Source: an uncultured Prevotellaceae bacterium (GTDB taxonomy: Bacteria > Bacteroidota > Bacteroidia > Bacteroidales > Bacteroidaceae). From it: a stretch of DNA of 51,564 nucleotides. The position numbers and the translations under genes were made by a program. The stretch is from positions 1 through 51,564 of the forward strand of contig CAMZAE010000012.1 of the NCBI GenBank assembly GCA_947304115.1, written 5' to 3'. The notes beneath the pieces were generated by a model. The model did no database searches and was not told where the DNA came from. It saw nothing but the letters and a program-made list of their open reading frames with translations. Shown here one piece after another: positions 22,533 to 31,586 of the stretch (position 1 is its first letter; every line of letters starts with the position of its first letter).

Positions 22533-22733
22533 TTATTTGTCTTGTGTTTCAGGTTCGGTATTGATTTCGTCTTCAATGTCTTTCATGCCTTTCTTGAATT
22601 GCGACACGCCTTTGCCGAGACCGCGCATGAGTTCGGGAATCTTCTTGCCTCCGAAAAGGAGCAGAATGACAAGGGCGATGATGATGATTTCCTGGCCTCC
22701 CAGAGAACCGAGGAATAAGAGTTGGTTTGCCAT
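22533..22733 (-). CDS. tatA: Sec-independent translocase subunit TatA
   Basis: The product has 66 residues: one membrane helix (EIIIIALVILLLFGG), the KKIPELMRGLGKG amphipathic helix with the FGGKKIPEL hinge, and a charged tail. It is the pore-forming subunit of the Tat translocase. It is the first gene of the operon tatA - oxidoreductase - DUF1080 - isomerase - tatC. No TatB was seen, as is usual for minimal TatAC systems. Confidence 0.93.
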   Translation of the reverse strand: MANQLLFLGSLGGQEIIIIALVILLLFGGKKIPELMRGLGKGVSQFKKGMKDIEDEINTEPETQDK

Positions 22734-22775
22734 GTATGAGTTATGAATTAAGAGTTAATATGCGTTTTCTGCACG

Positions 22776-22783
22776 TAAAGTTA
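22776..22783 (-). promoter_or_regulatory. Possible promoter of the tat operon
   Basis: The minus strand reads TAACTTTA, one base off TAnnTTTG, with a TTG 19 bp upstream (plus-strand CAA at 22803-22805). It lies 43 bp before the tatA ATG. Confidence 0.45.
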
Positions 22784-22848
22784 GCAAAAATGTTTGTGTT
22801 GACAATGTCTGTATTTGTGTTTTTAACCTTTTTTTACCTTTAGAAAAA

Positions 22849-22882
22849 AACGCCCACCTTGCTGTGCGGCAAGGTGGGCGTT
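22849..22882. terminator. Terminator of the TPR gene
   Basis: AACGCCCACCTTGC pairs with GCAAGGTGGGCGTT (14 bp perfect, 6-nt loop). On the minus strand it is followed by a run of seven T, so it terminates the TPR transcript 31 bases past its stop. Confidence 0.92.
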
Positions 22883-22912
22883 CTTCTTGAATTGTACGCT
22901 TGTAAGCGGACT

Positions 22913-24325
22913 TTATTTCTTTGCGCCGCCGCTCCAGAATGCTTCTTCTGCCTTCTGGCGTGCGATAAAGTCTTCGTAAGCCTTGCGAGCCTTGTCGTTG
23001 GCAGCCTGGTTAGCCTGAGCCCTCTGGATGTTTTCTTTGAGACGGTTGGCTGAGCCGCTTACCGTGATGTCGGCTTCGCTTGCCTTGCCGCAGTAGGCAA
23101 TGGCTTCGCCGTATTGTCCGAGCATCGTGTAGATGTTGGCCATCTTCAGGTATGCCTTGCCGGTCAGGTCGGGGTTGTAGGCGATGCCCTTCTCGGCGTA
23201 TGTCAGGGCGCCGGTGTATTGCTTGCTCTTGGTCAGGCCGTTGCAGATGTTCAGGCAGATGGCGCCGCGTCTTGCATCGCTTGAGCAGAGTTCGAGCGCC
23301 TTGTTGTAGTATTCGAGCATTTTGTTAAGCTCCCCGTCCTTCTGTGCCTTCTGTGCCAGGCCGATGGCGCTGATGAACGAAGGCTCCAGAGCATAGGCGG
23401 CTTCGGCATACTGATAGTAGATGTCCGACTCGTCGCAGTCGTTCTGCTGCATGATGGTCAGGCTGGAGTTGAGCTTGTTGATGTCTTCCTTATAAGCGTC
23501 GAACTTCTTGGTGTAGATGGCGATAAGCTGTGCGCTGTCGGCCGCTCCGCTTTGGGAGAAGATCTGTTCTATGGCTGCCAGAGGCGCGTCGTAGGTTTCT
23601 AAGAGCTTTTCGGCCTTCACGCTGTCACCGTTGGCTTGGGCCTCTTTTGCCAATTGGAGCATCTTCTCGCAGGCATCCTTGCTGTCGAGGTAGTCCTGCA
23701 GGTACTGCTCGCGCATGGTGTTGGGTATCGCTTTGTAGATGGCATCGCTGACTTGGAAGAAGGTAAGGAGGAAGGAACCTGTGATTTCACGTCCGCCTTG
23801 CTCGTTGACCATCTTGATGGCTTCGGAGAAGTTTGCGTATGACTTGCGGAGGTCAAAACTTTGTCCAAAGACAGAGGGAGCCGTCCAGTTGTAGTACTCG
23901 GCCTTCACGCTCAGCACGTCGCCCAGCGTGCTCTTCGTCTTTGCGAAGGAGTTCAGGGCGTCGAGGTTCTTCTGGCGGAGGTCGAAGAGTTCCATCATCT
24001 CGTCGAAGTACTTCTGCTTTTTGGCTTGGTCTTGTTCAGCATTGATAAGGTTAAAGAACATGTACGGGCCTTGTGTGTAGATGCCGTTGACGGCGTAGGG
24101 CGCATTCTTCTTCAGCCATTGGAAATTGATGTACATGTCCTGCCAGTCCTTGTTGGCACCAGCCTGTTGGAACATGGTGATGTACTGCCTGCCAGTCTTG
24201 ATGCTGTCCTCGTTGTTGTCGTTGGAGTAGCCAATGCGTTCTTCCACTGTGCTACCTTCAAAATTCTGTGCCATTGCGCCTGCTGCGAACACGGCGAACA
24301 GGGCGGCTAGAGTGATTTTCTTCAT
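22913..24325 (-). CDS. Secreted tetratricopeptide-repeat protein
   Basis: The product has 470 residues with a signal peptide (MKKITLAALFAVFAAGAMAQ). It is helical throughout; TPR units are clearest in the C-terminal half (for example YYQYAEAAYALEPSFISAIGLAQKA, then ICLNICNGLTKSKQYTGALTYAEKGIAYNPD and AYLKMANIYTMLGQYGEAIAYCGKA), followed by a coiled tail (LKENIQRAQANQAANDKARKAYEDF). It probably acts as a periplasmic scaffold. It is monocistronic with its own promoter and terminator. No enzymatic motif was seen; the specific role is unknown. Confidence 0.82.
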   Translation of the reverse strand: MKKITLAALFAVFAAGAMAQNFEGSTVEERIGYSNDNNEDSIKTGRQYITMFQQAGANKDWQDMYINFQWLKKNAPYAVNGIYTQGPYMFFNLINAEQDQAKKQKYFDEMMELFDLRQKNLDALNSFAKTKSTLGDVLSVKAEYYNWTAPSVFGQSFDLRKSYANFSEAIKMVNEQGGREITGSFLLTFFQVSDAIYKAIPNTMREQYLQDYLDSKDACEKMLQLAKEAQANGDSVKAEKLLETYDAPLAAIEQIFSQSGAADSAQLIAIYTKKFDAYKEDINKLNSSLTIMQQNDCDESDIYYQYAEAAYALEPSFISAIGLAQKAQKDGELNKMLEYYNKALELCSSDARRGAICLNICNGLTKSKQYTGALTYAEKGIAYNPDLTGKAYLKMANIYTMLGQYGEAIAYCGKASEADITVSGSANRLKENIQRAQANQAANDKARKAYEDFIARQKAEEAFWSGGAKK

Positions 24326-24403
24326 TTCTTTTTATCTAAAATAGTTTAACCACATTATTATATTATTATGGAACAATCTTGTCCTAACAAGTGTTTCACG
24401 CTG

Positions 24404-24411
24404 CAAAATTA
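24404..24411 (-). promoter_or_regulatory. Promoter of the TPR gene
   Basis: The minus strand reads TAATTTTG, with a TTTG -33 element 19 bp upstream (plus-strand CAAA at 24431-24434). This is the best full match to the Bacteroidota consensus in the window. Confidence 0.75.
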
Positions 24412-24546
24412 CAAAGAAAAAGCCATATTCCAAACGAATGGTGTCTTAATGAAACTTAAAAAGGACATAACGAAACTTAAAATGCGCCATTTGGACGTTT
24501 TTTGTTCCGAAATAGGAGAATTGTCGTTCCGCACCCTGACTTTTCC

Positions 24547-24630
24547 ATTTTGCGTCGCAAATTGTACATTTTACGTCGTAATTTGTACAATTCACGTCGT
24601 AAATTACACAATTCACGTCGTAAAATAAAG
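24547..24630. repeat. Four-unit array with exact 21-bp period
   Basis: Four contiguous 21-bp units start at 24547, 24568, 24589 and 24610. The central word is GCGTCGC in unit 1 and ACGTCGT in units 2-4; the CGTCG core recurs at 24553, 24574, 24595 and 24616. Units 1 and 2 share ATTTT...TTGTAC; units 3 and 4 share AATTCACGTCGTAAA. The array ends 85 bp before the exchanger -7 element. Confidence 0.88.
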
Positions 24631-24714
24631 AATTTGGAGTGCGGTGGAAGAGAATGTTGCAGGTCGGGAGAAAATTCTTTTGCTGTCGGATGAGAAAATG
24701 TGGAGAATTATGCG

Positions 24715-24722
24715 TACCTTTG
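24715..24722 (+). promoter_or_regulatory. -7 element for the cation exchanger gene
   Basis: TACCTTTG lies 17 bp upstream of ATG 24740. This supports the downstream start over the ATG at 24644, which lies upstream of this promoter. Confidence 0.7.
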
Positions 24723-24739
24723 CAGCGCGTTTTAAGGAA

Positions 24740-25675
24740 ATGGTACTTGAGATTATCCTGATTATCCTCGGCATTGCCGTTGTGCTTTGGGGCGCCGACC
24801 GCTTTACAGACGGCGCTTGTGGCTTGGCCAGAAGGTTGAAGGTCAGTGAACTGATTATCGGCCTGACGGTTGTGTCGCTTGGGACAAGCCTGCCGGAGTT
24901 CATGGTCAGTTTCCTGAGTATTCTGCGCCATAGCAGCAACATGAGTGTAGGCAATGTCATTGGCAGCAATGTATTCAACATCCTTGTCATCATCGGGGCG
25001 TCTGCTCTCTTGAAGCCTATCAAGGTGGAGAAGTCCTTGCTGCTGCGCGATATTCCCGTGTGCCTGTTTGTCTCCTTCCTGTTGTTCGTGTTTGCCTTCA
25101 GTGGCGGGATTATCAATCAATGGGAGGGCTTGTTGCTTGTCCTTTATTTTTGTGCCTATCTTTATATGGCCTACCGCGTTGCGATGGGCGACCGCAGGGC
25201 GGCTCATGCTGTGAGCCATGCGGAACAGATGTCTTATCCGAAAATCGTACTGCTCGTCCTGATAGGTATCGCTGCCCTTGTGGGCGGCGGCCGTGTCTTG
25301 GTGGACAACGCAGCGTCGGTGGCCCGCGAATGGGGCGTCAGCGAGAGTGTTATCGGGATGACCATCCTTGCGGCAGGAACCAGCCTGCCGGAGCTTGCGA
25401 CCAGTGTTGTCGCAGCCAGCAAGGGAAGCCACGGGCTGGCACTCGGCAACGCCATCGGCAGCAATGTCTTCAACATCGCCTTTGTGTTGGGCTTCTGCAG
25501 CAGCGTAGTCCCGATGGCAGTCACGGAAATAACGAGGCTGGACTGGCTCATGCTTGTGGGCAGTTGTGCGTTGGTGTGGTTCGTGGCATGGACGAGACAA
25601 CGGCTCAGCCGCGGCGAGGGCATTCTGCTTGTCTTTTGCTATGTGGCATACCTCGTTTCGCTGTTATTGCGGTAG
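24740..25675 (+). CDS. Cation/calcium exchanger, CaCA (YrbG-like) family
   Basis: The product has 311 residues from ATG 24740. Ten membrane helices are arranged as two inverted halves. The alpha repeats are clear: GTSLPEFMVS with GNVIGSNVFNILV in the first half, and GTSLPELATSVVAA with GNAIGSNVFNIAFVLG in the second. Both contain the ion-coordinating Glu and Asn/Ser residues. Family members exchange Na+ or H+ for Ca2+ across the inner membrane. The upstream region carries the 21-bp array, which could regulate it. A weak terminator hairpin follows at 25681. Confidence 0.92.
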   Translation: MVLEIILIILGIAVVLWGADRFTDGACGLARRLKVSELIIGLTVVSLGTSLPEFMVSFLSILRHSSNMSVGNVIGSNVFNILVIIGASALLKPIKVEKSLLLRDIPVCLFVSFLLFVFAFSGGIINQWEGLLLVLYFCAYLYMAYRVAMGDRRAAHAVSHAEQMSYPKIVLLVLIGIAALVGGGRVLVDNAASVAREWGVSESVIGMTILAAGTSLPELATSVVAASKGSHGLALGNAIGSNVFNIAFVLGFCSSVVPMAVTEITRLDWLMLVGSCALVWFVAWTRQRLSRGEGILLVFCYVAYLVSLLLR

Positions 25676-25680
25676 GGCTG

Positions 25681-25706
25681 ATGGCTCATTTTCGCCATAT
25701 TTTTTA
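25681..25706 (+). terminator. Weak terminator after the exchanger gene
   Basis: ATGGC at 25681-25685 pairs with GCCAT at 25694-25698, followed by ATTTTTT. Confidence 0.5.
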
Positions 25707-25757
25707 ATGTTGCAGGAAAAAAAGTCGTTTTTTCTTCGCGTACATAATTATTTTTAC

Positions 25758-25765
25758 TATCTTTG
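25758..25765 (+). promoter_or_regulatory. -7 element for the M60-like protease operon
   Basis: TATCTTTG matches TAnnTTTG and lies 65 bp upstream of ATG 25830. No convincing -33 box is visible. Confidence 0.65.
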
Positions 25766-25829
25766 TCCTCCAGTAATGATGTTTAATCAATGATACAATA
25801 ACCATTAACAAATCTAATACAACAATCAC

Positions 25830-28800
25830 ATGAAAAAGTCAATGAAACTCTTGTTAGCGTCATTTCTCGCTTTACTTGGAGTGTCGTCTGCGTCGGCGCA
25901 GGCAGAAGAATTTGCAGGGAAAGTCATCAAGCTCGGTAGCGCGGTTGAAACCTTAGAGGCTGGGCAGTTGTATGTTCTCTACAACAGTTCTACAAAGTCC
26001 TTTGTCTGTGAAGGTGCAGGAAACACGCTGGGTGTCTCCACATCTTCCCCCAACAACACGGATGCACAGGTCAATGCCGGCTATCTCGTCCGTTTGGAAG
26101 AGACGGGAACAGCAGGAAAGTACTATCTGAAGTCTGGCCTGGGTAACTACTATGGCACTGTCACGCCGAGCGGAAACGGCGGCACGGATTCGGAAGTGGC
26201 TGATAAGTACGCTTATACCATCGAATCACTCGCTCTCAGACAATGGTCACTGCGCAGCAATGGCCTCTATTATATGCAGAGCAGCAACGGCAAACTCCTT
26301 GGCGCAACAAGTTCGGGTGGCTCGAGCAGCAATGGCGCCTGGATGTTCCGAACTGTTACCTTCACAGATCTCAGCGAGCTTTCAGCCCAAGACTACGTCA
26401 AATACGTCCTGGGCGGCACGAATATTGTCCGCCTCACGAACCGCCGCTACCCCAACAATCGCCTCGCCGACAATGGCACCAATACCGTCGGTGCCAGCAA
26501 GAACGACAACACTCTCGCTCAGGTTTGGCTCCTCTCTAAGAAGGGAAGCGGCTATACACTCCGCAATGCCGAAACAGGACGCTTCCTGGACGACAAAAAC
26601 AACTTCCGCTCGCCCTCTGCAACGGCAACCACCATCTACATCCAGTCCAGCCCCAACAACGAAACGGACGATGCCTACATCAACCTCTCGGAGAAAGAGG
26701 ACTTCGATGGCAACGTCTGCCTGAACCTCAATGGGACCACCCTCTACAAGTGGGCCCGCGAGGGCGACCAAGGCTCCGATTGGAACATTACACTCGTGGA
26801 TAACTTCACAAGGCAGGACGTGGAGGGAAATCTGCTGTCGCTAAGCAACTATTCCGAACCTGTGGTCGGCAAGTACTACCGCATCAAGAACGTCGGCAAG
26901 TCTCTCTACGTCAACGAAGACATCGCTTCCAACCTCGTCGTTTGCGAAGGCCAGGATGAAGGTAAGCTCTCGCAGTACTGGACACTCCTCGAGGCCGACG
27001 ACGGCCGCTTCTGTCTGCAGAACCTCTGTACCCAGCGCTGCATCGTCCAGCAGAACGGCACCTTAAGCAAACCGTATCGCACATTGGCCAGCAGGACAAG
27101 CAGCTTCGCTATCACAAGGACAGACGATGCAACAAACTTGACGTACTCCATAGTCGATGCCTACTCAATAGGCCTCCATTGTAGAGACGGCAACGATGTT
27201 GTCGGGTGGGACGCTGACAATGCCAACAGCATCTGGGGCTTTGAGGAAGTCGAGCTGGACGATGCTTTCATTGAATCAGGACGCGAACAGCTTGCCACAT
27301 ACACCCAATTGTCGCAGAAACTCAACACTTACAAGGCTGCACTCGCGAACCTCTTCCAGGACAATGCCTGCACCGTTCTCAAGGACGAGATACAGGCTCT
27401 GAGCGACGAAGCTCTGGCCGAGAATGCCGACTTTAACATACTCAATGACGACATGAAGGCAATGGTGCTCAAGGTGAAGAACAACACTTGGGAAAGCTTC
27501 ACATCTTCGACCGGCTATACCCGCGAGGGCTTCGAGAAGTTCTTCCGCGTCCGCGATGACTACAACGTTTATAGCCATTTCAACAAGATGAATTGGGACG
27601 ACTACGCAGGCATGAGCAACTCCTTCGGCAAGCTCTCCGGTCCTACTGGCATTTGTGGCAAGGCAGGCGACATCATCTACATCTATGTGGATGAAGCTCC
27701 CAGCGCCGACTGCACCCTACAGGCAGAAGTCGTGGTGGACAGCGACAGCCCGGGCGACCACCAGACAGGTAGCACAACCACCCTGCGGGCAGGCCTCAAC
27801 ATAGTGCTGTTGAGCACCCCCAGCACCGTCTATATCTTCTATCAGCTCAACAATCCTACAAAATACCTGGCTGACTATCCCGCTGCCAAGATACACATCG
27901 AGGGCGGCCAGTTGCAAGGCTACTTCGACTATACGCGCGGCATGACCAACCAGGACTGGACGCTCCTCTATGAGAAACTCCTGAACAAGAGCAACATCGT
28001 CAACCTCAAGTGCGACCGTATTGTCTTCGCAATGGTAGGCAACAAGGTGAAGAATGCAATCGGTCAGACTGGCGAGGCAGAAGGCTTGATGCGCGTCTGG
28101 AACAACTTCGTCGAGTGTGAGGAAGACCTCATGGGCTTCAAGGAAGACCTCGCAGGAAGGTTCCGCAATGTCTGGAACGCCTTCTCCGTCACACACGGAT
28201 ACATGTATGCCTCCACCTACGGCACCTATTACGAGAACAGCACCATCGGCACCGTTATGAACTACAACACCCTGACCGCAAGCGGAGGCGCCATCTGGGG
28301 ACCTTCGCACGAGATTGGCCACAACCACCAGTCCTCAATCAATGTTGTGGGTGCCACCGAGGTGAGCAACAACCTCTTCTCCAACGTTAACGTCTTCCTG
28401 CATGGTGTTTCCACAACACGAGGCTCAACCGTGACCAAAACACTTGAGCACTTCGCAAATGGCACAGGATGGTTCGACATGGGCATCTGGGAGCAGACAC
28501 GCATGTACTACCAACTCTACCTCTACTTCCACGCCCAGGGACATAAGCCCGACTTCTATCCCACGCTCTTCAAGATGCTTCGTCAAGATCCCATGCTGAA
28601 GCGTACAGGTCCGTCCGATGCAACGCTTACCGATGGCGACGGCAATGTCGTAGGCGGTAAAATAACATATGGTAAGGACGACTACCTGCACATGGCTAAG
28701 AAGATGTGCGACGCCGCACAGCTCGACCTCAGCGAATTCTTTGAGGTGAACGGTATGTTCAAGCCCTATGAAAAGAAATTTATCGGCGACTACAGCAACT

Positions 28801-29951
28801 ACTGGGTAACAACAACCCAAGCAGACATAGATGCAGCCAAAGCCTATATGCACAAATATCCTAAGGCTCCCAGCATCTGCTTCATCGACGACCGCATCAA
28901 ACTATCGGACGTCATTGTTGACGGTCCCTTTGAAGGTAAGCCAAAGAGTTCGACACGCGCCAACTATGACAACGAAGTCTCCATCGGCTATGCCGATGTC
29001 GGCCAGTGGAGCGACTTCGTGGACGAGTATCAGGCACAAGGCTATAGTTGCACAACAAGCAATTCTGGCTCAAAATTAAAAATAGTAGGTGAAGGTGCAA
29101 TCGGCTTCAAGGTCTATGATAATGACGGCAACCTCGTCTATCTCTCCAACAAGAAGGAGTTCACCTTCCCATCAAACGTTCAGACAAAGATAAAGAATGG
29201 CTATAAGCTTGTGGCTTGTGAGGGCAACGGCTATGAGGTGATTGTCCCTGTCGGTGCAAATACAAAACGTGGGAAGATGACAGCCTACTTCGAGGGCAAT
29301 TCCACATCTCATACCTTGTATTATAATAGCACAAGCGGGATGACTCCGCTTCCTGCAAATTCAATTGCATACGTAGAGCCAGGTCAATCCGCCAATAGGC
29401 AGCCCACAGCAGAACTTCTGGCAAATACCAATGTGGTGGACGGCAATGGCAATGCACAGTCCGTTGTCATCGATGGCGACAAGCCTTTCTATGTTCCTAC
29501 AGACTTCACCGCGGCCGACCTCACTTTCACCAAGGCTGGCGAAGGCTATCAGGCACTCTGTCTGCCTTTCGACACATGGGCAGGTTTGGGTATCATTAAC
29601 AAGGACGGCAGTATTGACAACACACCTGAGACCTATCCTGCAGGCCAGCCCATCCTCTTCCAGGGCGAGGTCAGCATCAACCAGGCTGGTGTAACAGTCA
29701 ATAATGGCACATACGCAGAAACAGAGAACGGTTATATCCTTGATGCAACAGACGGCCAGTCGTTCATCTATGCCGAGAACATTTCTCCGTTCACCTATGT
29801 AAGAACGGAAGGCACCGGAATAGACTTAACCAACATTAAGGACGCCAAGAAGCCTAATGACGGCGCTATCTACAATATGGCAGGCCAGCGTGTAAGCAAA
29901 CTGGAAAAGGGCCTGTACATTGTAGGTGGCAGAAAGATACTGGTTAGGTAA
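25830..29951 (+). CDS. Large secreted M60-like (enhancin-type) zinc metalloprotease
   Basis: The product has 1373 residues. After a signal peptide (MKKSMKLLLASFLALLGVSSASAQ) come about three beta-trefoil/ricin-like repeats (roughly 30-480, for example RLTNRRYPNNRLADN and GYTLRNAETGRFLDD), a helical segment, then the M60-like catalytic domain (about 560-960) with the zinc motif HEIGH at 827-831 (GPSHEIGHNHQSS) and a downstream GATEVSNNLF carrying a candidate third ligand Glu. The end is beta-rich with a sorting-type tail (IYNMAGQRVSKLEKGLYIVGGRKI). M60-like proteases cleave mucin-type glycoproteins. The stop overlaps the next start (TAATG). Confidence 0.88.
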   Translation: MKKSMKLLLASFLALLGVSSASAQAEEFAGKVIKLGSAVETLEAGQLYVLYNSSTKSFVCEGAGNTLGVSTSSPNNTDAQVNAGYLVRLEETGTAGKYYLKSGLGNYYGTVTPSGNGGTDSEVADKYAYTIESLALRQWSLRSNGLYYMQSSNGKLLGATSSGGSSSNGAWMFRTVTFTDLSELSAQDYVKYVLGGTNIVRLTNRRYPNNRLADNGTNTVGASKNDNTLAQVWLLSKKGSGYTLRNAETGRFLDDKNNFRSPSATATTIYIQSSPNNETDDAYINLSEKEDFDGNVCLNLNGTTLYKWAREGDQGSDWNITLVDNFTRQDVEGNLLSLSNYSEPVVGKYYRIKNVGKSLYVNEDIASNLVVCEGQDEGKLSQYWTLLEADDGRFCLQNLCTQRCIVQQNGTLSKPYRTLASRTSSFAITRTDDATNLTYSIVDAYSIGLHCRDGNDVVGWDADNANSIWGFEEVELDDAFIESGREQLATYTQLSQKLNTYKAALANLFQDNACTVLKDEIQALSDEALAENADFNILNDDMKAMVLKVKNNTWESFTSSTGYTREGFEKFFRVRDDYNVYSHFNKMNWDDYAGMSNSFGKLSGPTGICGKAGDIIYIYVDEAPSADCTLQAEVVVDSDSPGDHQTGSTTTLRAGLNIVLLSTPSTVYIFYQLNNPTKYLADYPAAKIHIEGGQLQGYFDYTRGMTNQDWTLLYEKLLNKSNIVNLKCDRIVFAMVGNKVKNAIGQTGEAEGLMRVWNNFVECEEDLMGFKEDLAGRFRNVWNAFSVTHGYMYASTYGTYYENSTIGTVMNYNTLTASGGAIWGPSHEIGHNHQSSINVVGATEVSNNLFSNVNVFLHGVSTTRGSTVTKTLEHFANGTGWFDMGIWEQTRMYYQLYLYFHAQGHKPDFYPTLFKMLRQDPMLKRTGPSDATLTDGDGNVVGGKITYGKDDYLHMAKKMCDAAQLDLSEFFEVNGMFKPYEKKFIGDYSNYWVTTTQADIDAAKAYMHKYPKAPSICFIDDRIKLSDVIVDGPFEGKPKSSTRANYDNEVSIGYADVGQWSDFVDEYQAQGYSCTTSNSGSKLKIVGEGAIGFKVYDNDGNLVYLSNKKEFTFPSNVQTKIKNGYKLVACEGNGYEVIVPVGANTKRGKMTAYFEGNSTSHTLYYNSTSGMTPLPANSIAYVEPGQSANRQPTAELLANTNVVDGNGNAQSVVIDGDKPFYVPTDFTAADLTFTKAGEGYQALCLPFDTWAGLGIINKDGSIDNTPETYPAGQPILFQGEVSINQAGVTVNNGTYAETENGYILDATDGQSFIYAENISPFTYVRTEGTGIDLTNIKDAKKPNDGAIYNMAGQRVSKLEKGLYIVGGRKILVR

Positions 29952-31549
29952 TGCAAAAGAAAACACAGAAACAGCCTCATAAGGCTGTACGACAACAGAC
30001 AACGCCCCCTCCTGCCAAGCGCAAGGAGTGGGTGTTGCCTGTGTTGCCTGTATTCTTCGTCCTTTGCTGGCTTTGGGCAGCCTGGTACTATGGCAGCGTC
30101 TTCCACATCAGTCGCGAGTACAGCCTCTGGGTGGCAGACACCCGTATCATGCAGTTCATACTGTGCCAGCCTTACGGCGTACTCCGCTACATCGGGCGTG
30201 CCATGCTGCAACTCTATCAGTATCCTTGGCTTGGCGGTCTGCTGATGGCATTGATGCTTACGGCCGGCAGTTGGCTGACGGGGTATTGCATGAGGCTTCG
30301 TGCTTCGTGGAGGTATCTTCAGTATCTCCCTGCATTGTTCTACATGGCTGTCGTCACCTATCATGGCCTGGACGTGTTTTTCGAGGCACGGACTGGCTTT
30401 ATCTTCGGCATCCCATTCGTTGTGCTGGTGGTGCTCTGCATCTGGGGCATCATCATACGCAGCTTTAGCCGCAAGCCAATACCTGCCGTCGTAGGTGTTC
30501 CCAAGGATGAGACACCGCGTCAGAACGGCATACAGTTCGCGGTTATAGTTGCCCTGTTGGTCGCTATCATAGGCTTCGACCAGTGGCAGCGTCCATACGT
30601 GCGTGTCATTTGTCAGTTGCTTGACATGGAATACAGGCAGGACTGGGCAGGCATCCAGAAGCTTGCGCGAGCCAATGCCCAGATGAGCAACCGCCCGATG
30701 GCTTGCTCTTATGGCATCAGCCTGGTACAGACAGGGCAGATAGCAGAACGCCTCTTCGACATCCGTCTGGACTATGACTCTCTTCATGTTCACGGGATGG
30801 ACGGAAAGGGCAACAACTTAAATAGCCTATATACCCCGGAAGGCAACTACTATGGCGGCTTCATCGAGTCGTCGATGCATGCCTGCATGGAGCAAATGGT
30901 GATGACAGGGCCGACGATACGATTGCTGAAACTCTTGACAAAATGTGCCTTGATGCGTGAAGAATGGGAATTGGCGGAGAAGTATCTGACGGTGCTGCGG
31001 CGCGTCCCATTTGAAGGTGCGTTCTGCAAGAAATATGGGGCTATGGTACATCACTTGGATTTGGTCAATGCAGAACCCGAGATGGCGTTGATACGCTTGA
31101 CCGAGCCTGTCCACGACAGCTTTGAGAACCAATACCAGCAGCCGCTGTTCATGGGATATAACCTCATGCTCGTTGAAGGCCGAAGTGCCAATGCCCTTAT
31201 GAACAGCCTCGTAGTCTGCCTTTACACCAAGCTTATGCCGCAGTTTGTGGAACGTCTTGAGCCGCTTATCGGTACTACGCCGCCCAGCATCATCATGGAC
31301 GGTATCATGCTGGCAGAGAACAAGAACCCTGGCATCTCTCAGCACTTCGCGGGGCTTAACTTCCGCCAGCCGCAGTTGCAGAGCTTCCTCGAGAACACCA
31401 GGCCTTACATGAAGGACCGCCCAGGCTTTGCCTACGAACTCTTCCCCAAGTATAAGGGATACTATCCCTACTACTATTTCTTCGGAAACCTCAAGGCCAC
31501 GAGGAAGGGATATACCAGCCTGTCATCGAGCAATTCGGGCGTGAACTGA
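29951..31549 (+). CDS. Polytopic membrane protein of unknown function (DUF6057-like)
   Basis: The product has 532 residues. A Lys/Pro-rich cytoplasmic N terminus is followed by about six membrane helices between residues 28 and 210 (for example WVLPVLPVFFVLCWLWAAWYYG, LLMALMLTAGSWLTGYCM, IQFAVIVALLVAIIGFD), then a soluble, mostly helical C-terminal half with TPR-like spacing (LLTKCALMREEWELAEKYLTVL). This matches the Bacteroidales family I know as DUF6057; no function is established. It overlaps the protease gene by one base and is followed 37 bp later by the TolB-like lipoprotein, so the three probably form an operon. Confidence 0.65.
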   Translation: MQKKTQKQPHKAVRQQTTPPPAKRKEWVLPVLPVFFVLCWLWAAWYYGSVFHISREYSLWVADTRIMQFILCQPYGVLRYIGRAMLQLYQYPWLGGLLMALMLTAGSWLTGYCMRLRASWRYLQYLPALFYMAVVTYHGLDVFFEARTGFIFGIPFVVLVVLCIWGIIIRSFSRKPIPAVVGVPKDETPRQNGIQFAVIVALLVAIIGFDQWQRPYVRVICQLLDMEYRQDWAGIQKLARANAQMSNRPMACSYGISLVQTGQIAERLFDIRLDYDSLHVHGMDGKGNNLNSLYTPEGNYYGGFIESSMHACMEQMVMTGPTIRLLKLLTKCALMREEWELAEKYLTVLRRVPFEGAFCKKYGAMVHHLDLVNAEPEMALIRLTEPVHDSFENQYQQPLFMGYNLMLVEGRSANALMNSLVVCLYTKLMPQFVERLEPLIGTTPPSIIMDGIMLAENKNPGISQHFAGLNFRQPQLQSFLENTRPYMKDRPGFAYELFPKYKGYYPYYYFFGNLKATRKGYTSLSSSNSGVN

Positions 31550-31586
31550 ATTGGAAGTTGATAATTGAAAGTTCATAAAGTTCATA

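Larger units (their letters stand above)
24326..24739. other. 414-bp divergent intergenic region
   Basis: The region between the divergent TPR and exchanger genes holds the TPR promoter (24404-24411), two 21-bp direct repeats starting GAAACTTAAAA at 24451 and 24472, the 21-bp array at 24547-24630 and the exchanger promoter (24715-24722). No gene is supported in it. Confidence 0.7.

Noticed and set aside
22749..22760. Short reiterated words before tatA as an operator
   Set aside because: They look like the general low-complexity spacer type of this genome and show no dyad symmetry.
24446..25600. Open minus-strand frame of 384 codons
   Set aside because: It is the antisense of the cation exchanger and of the 21-bp array; the translation is His/Gln-rich and without family resemblance.
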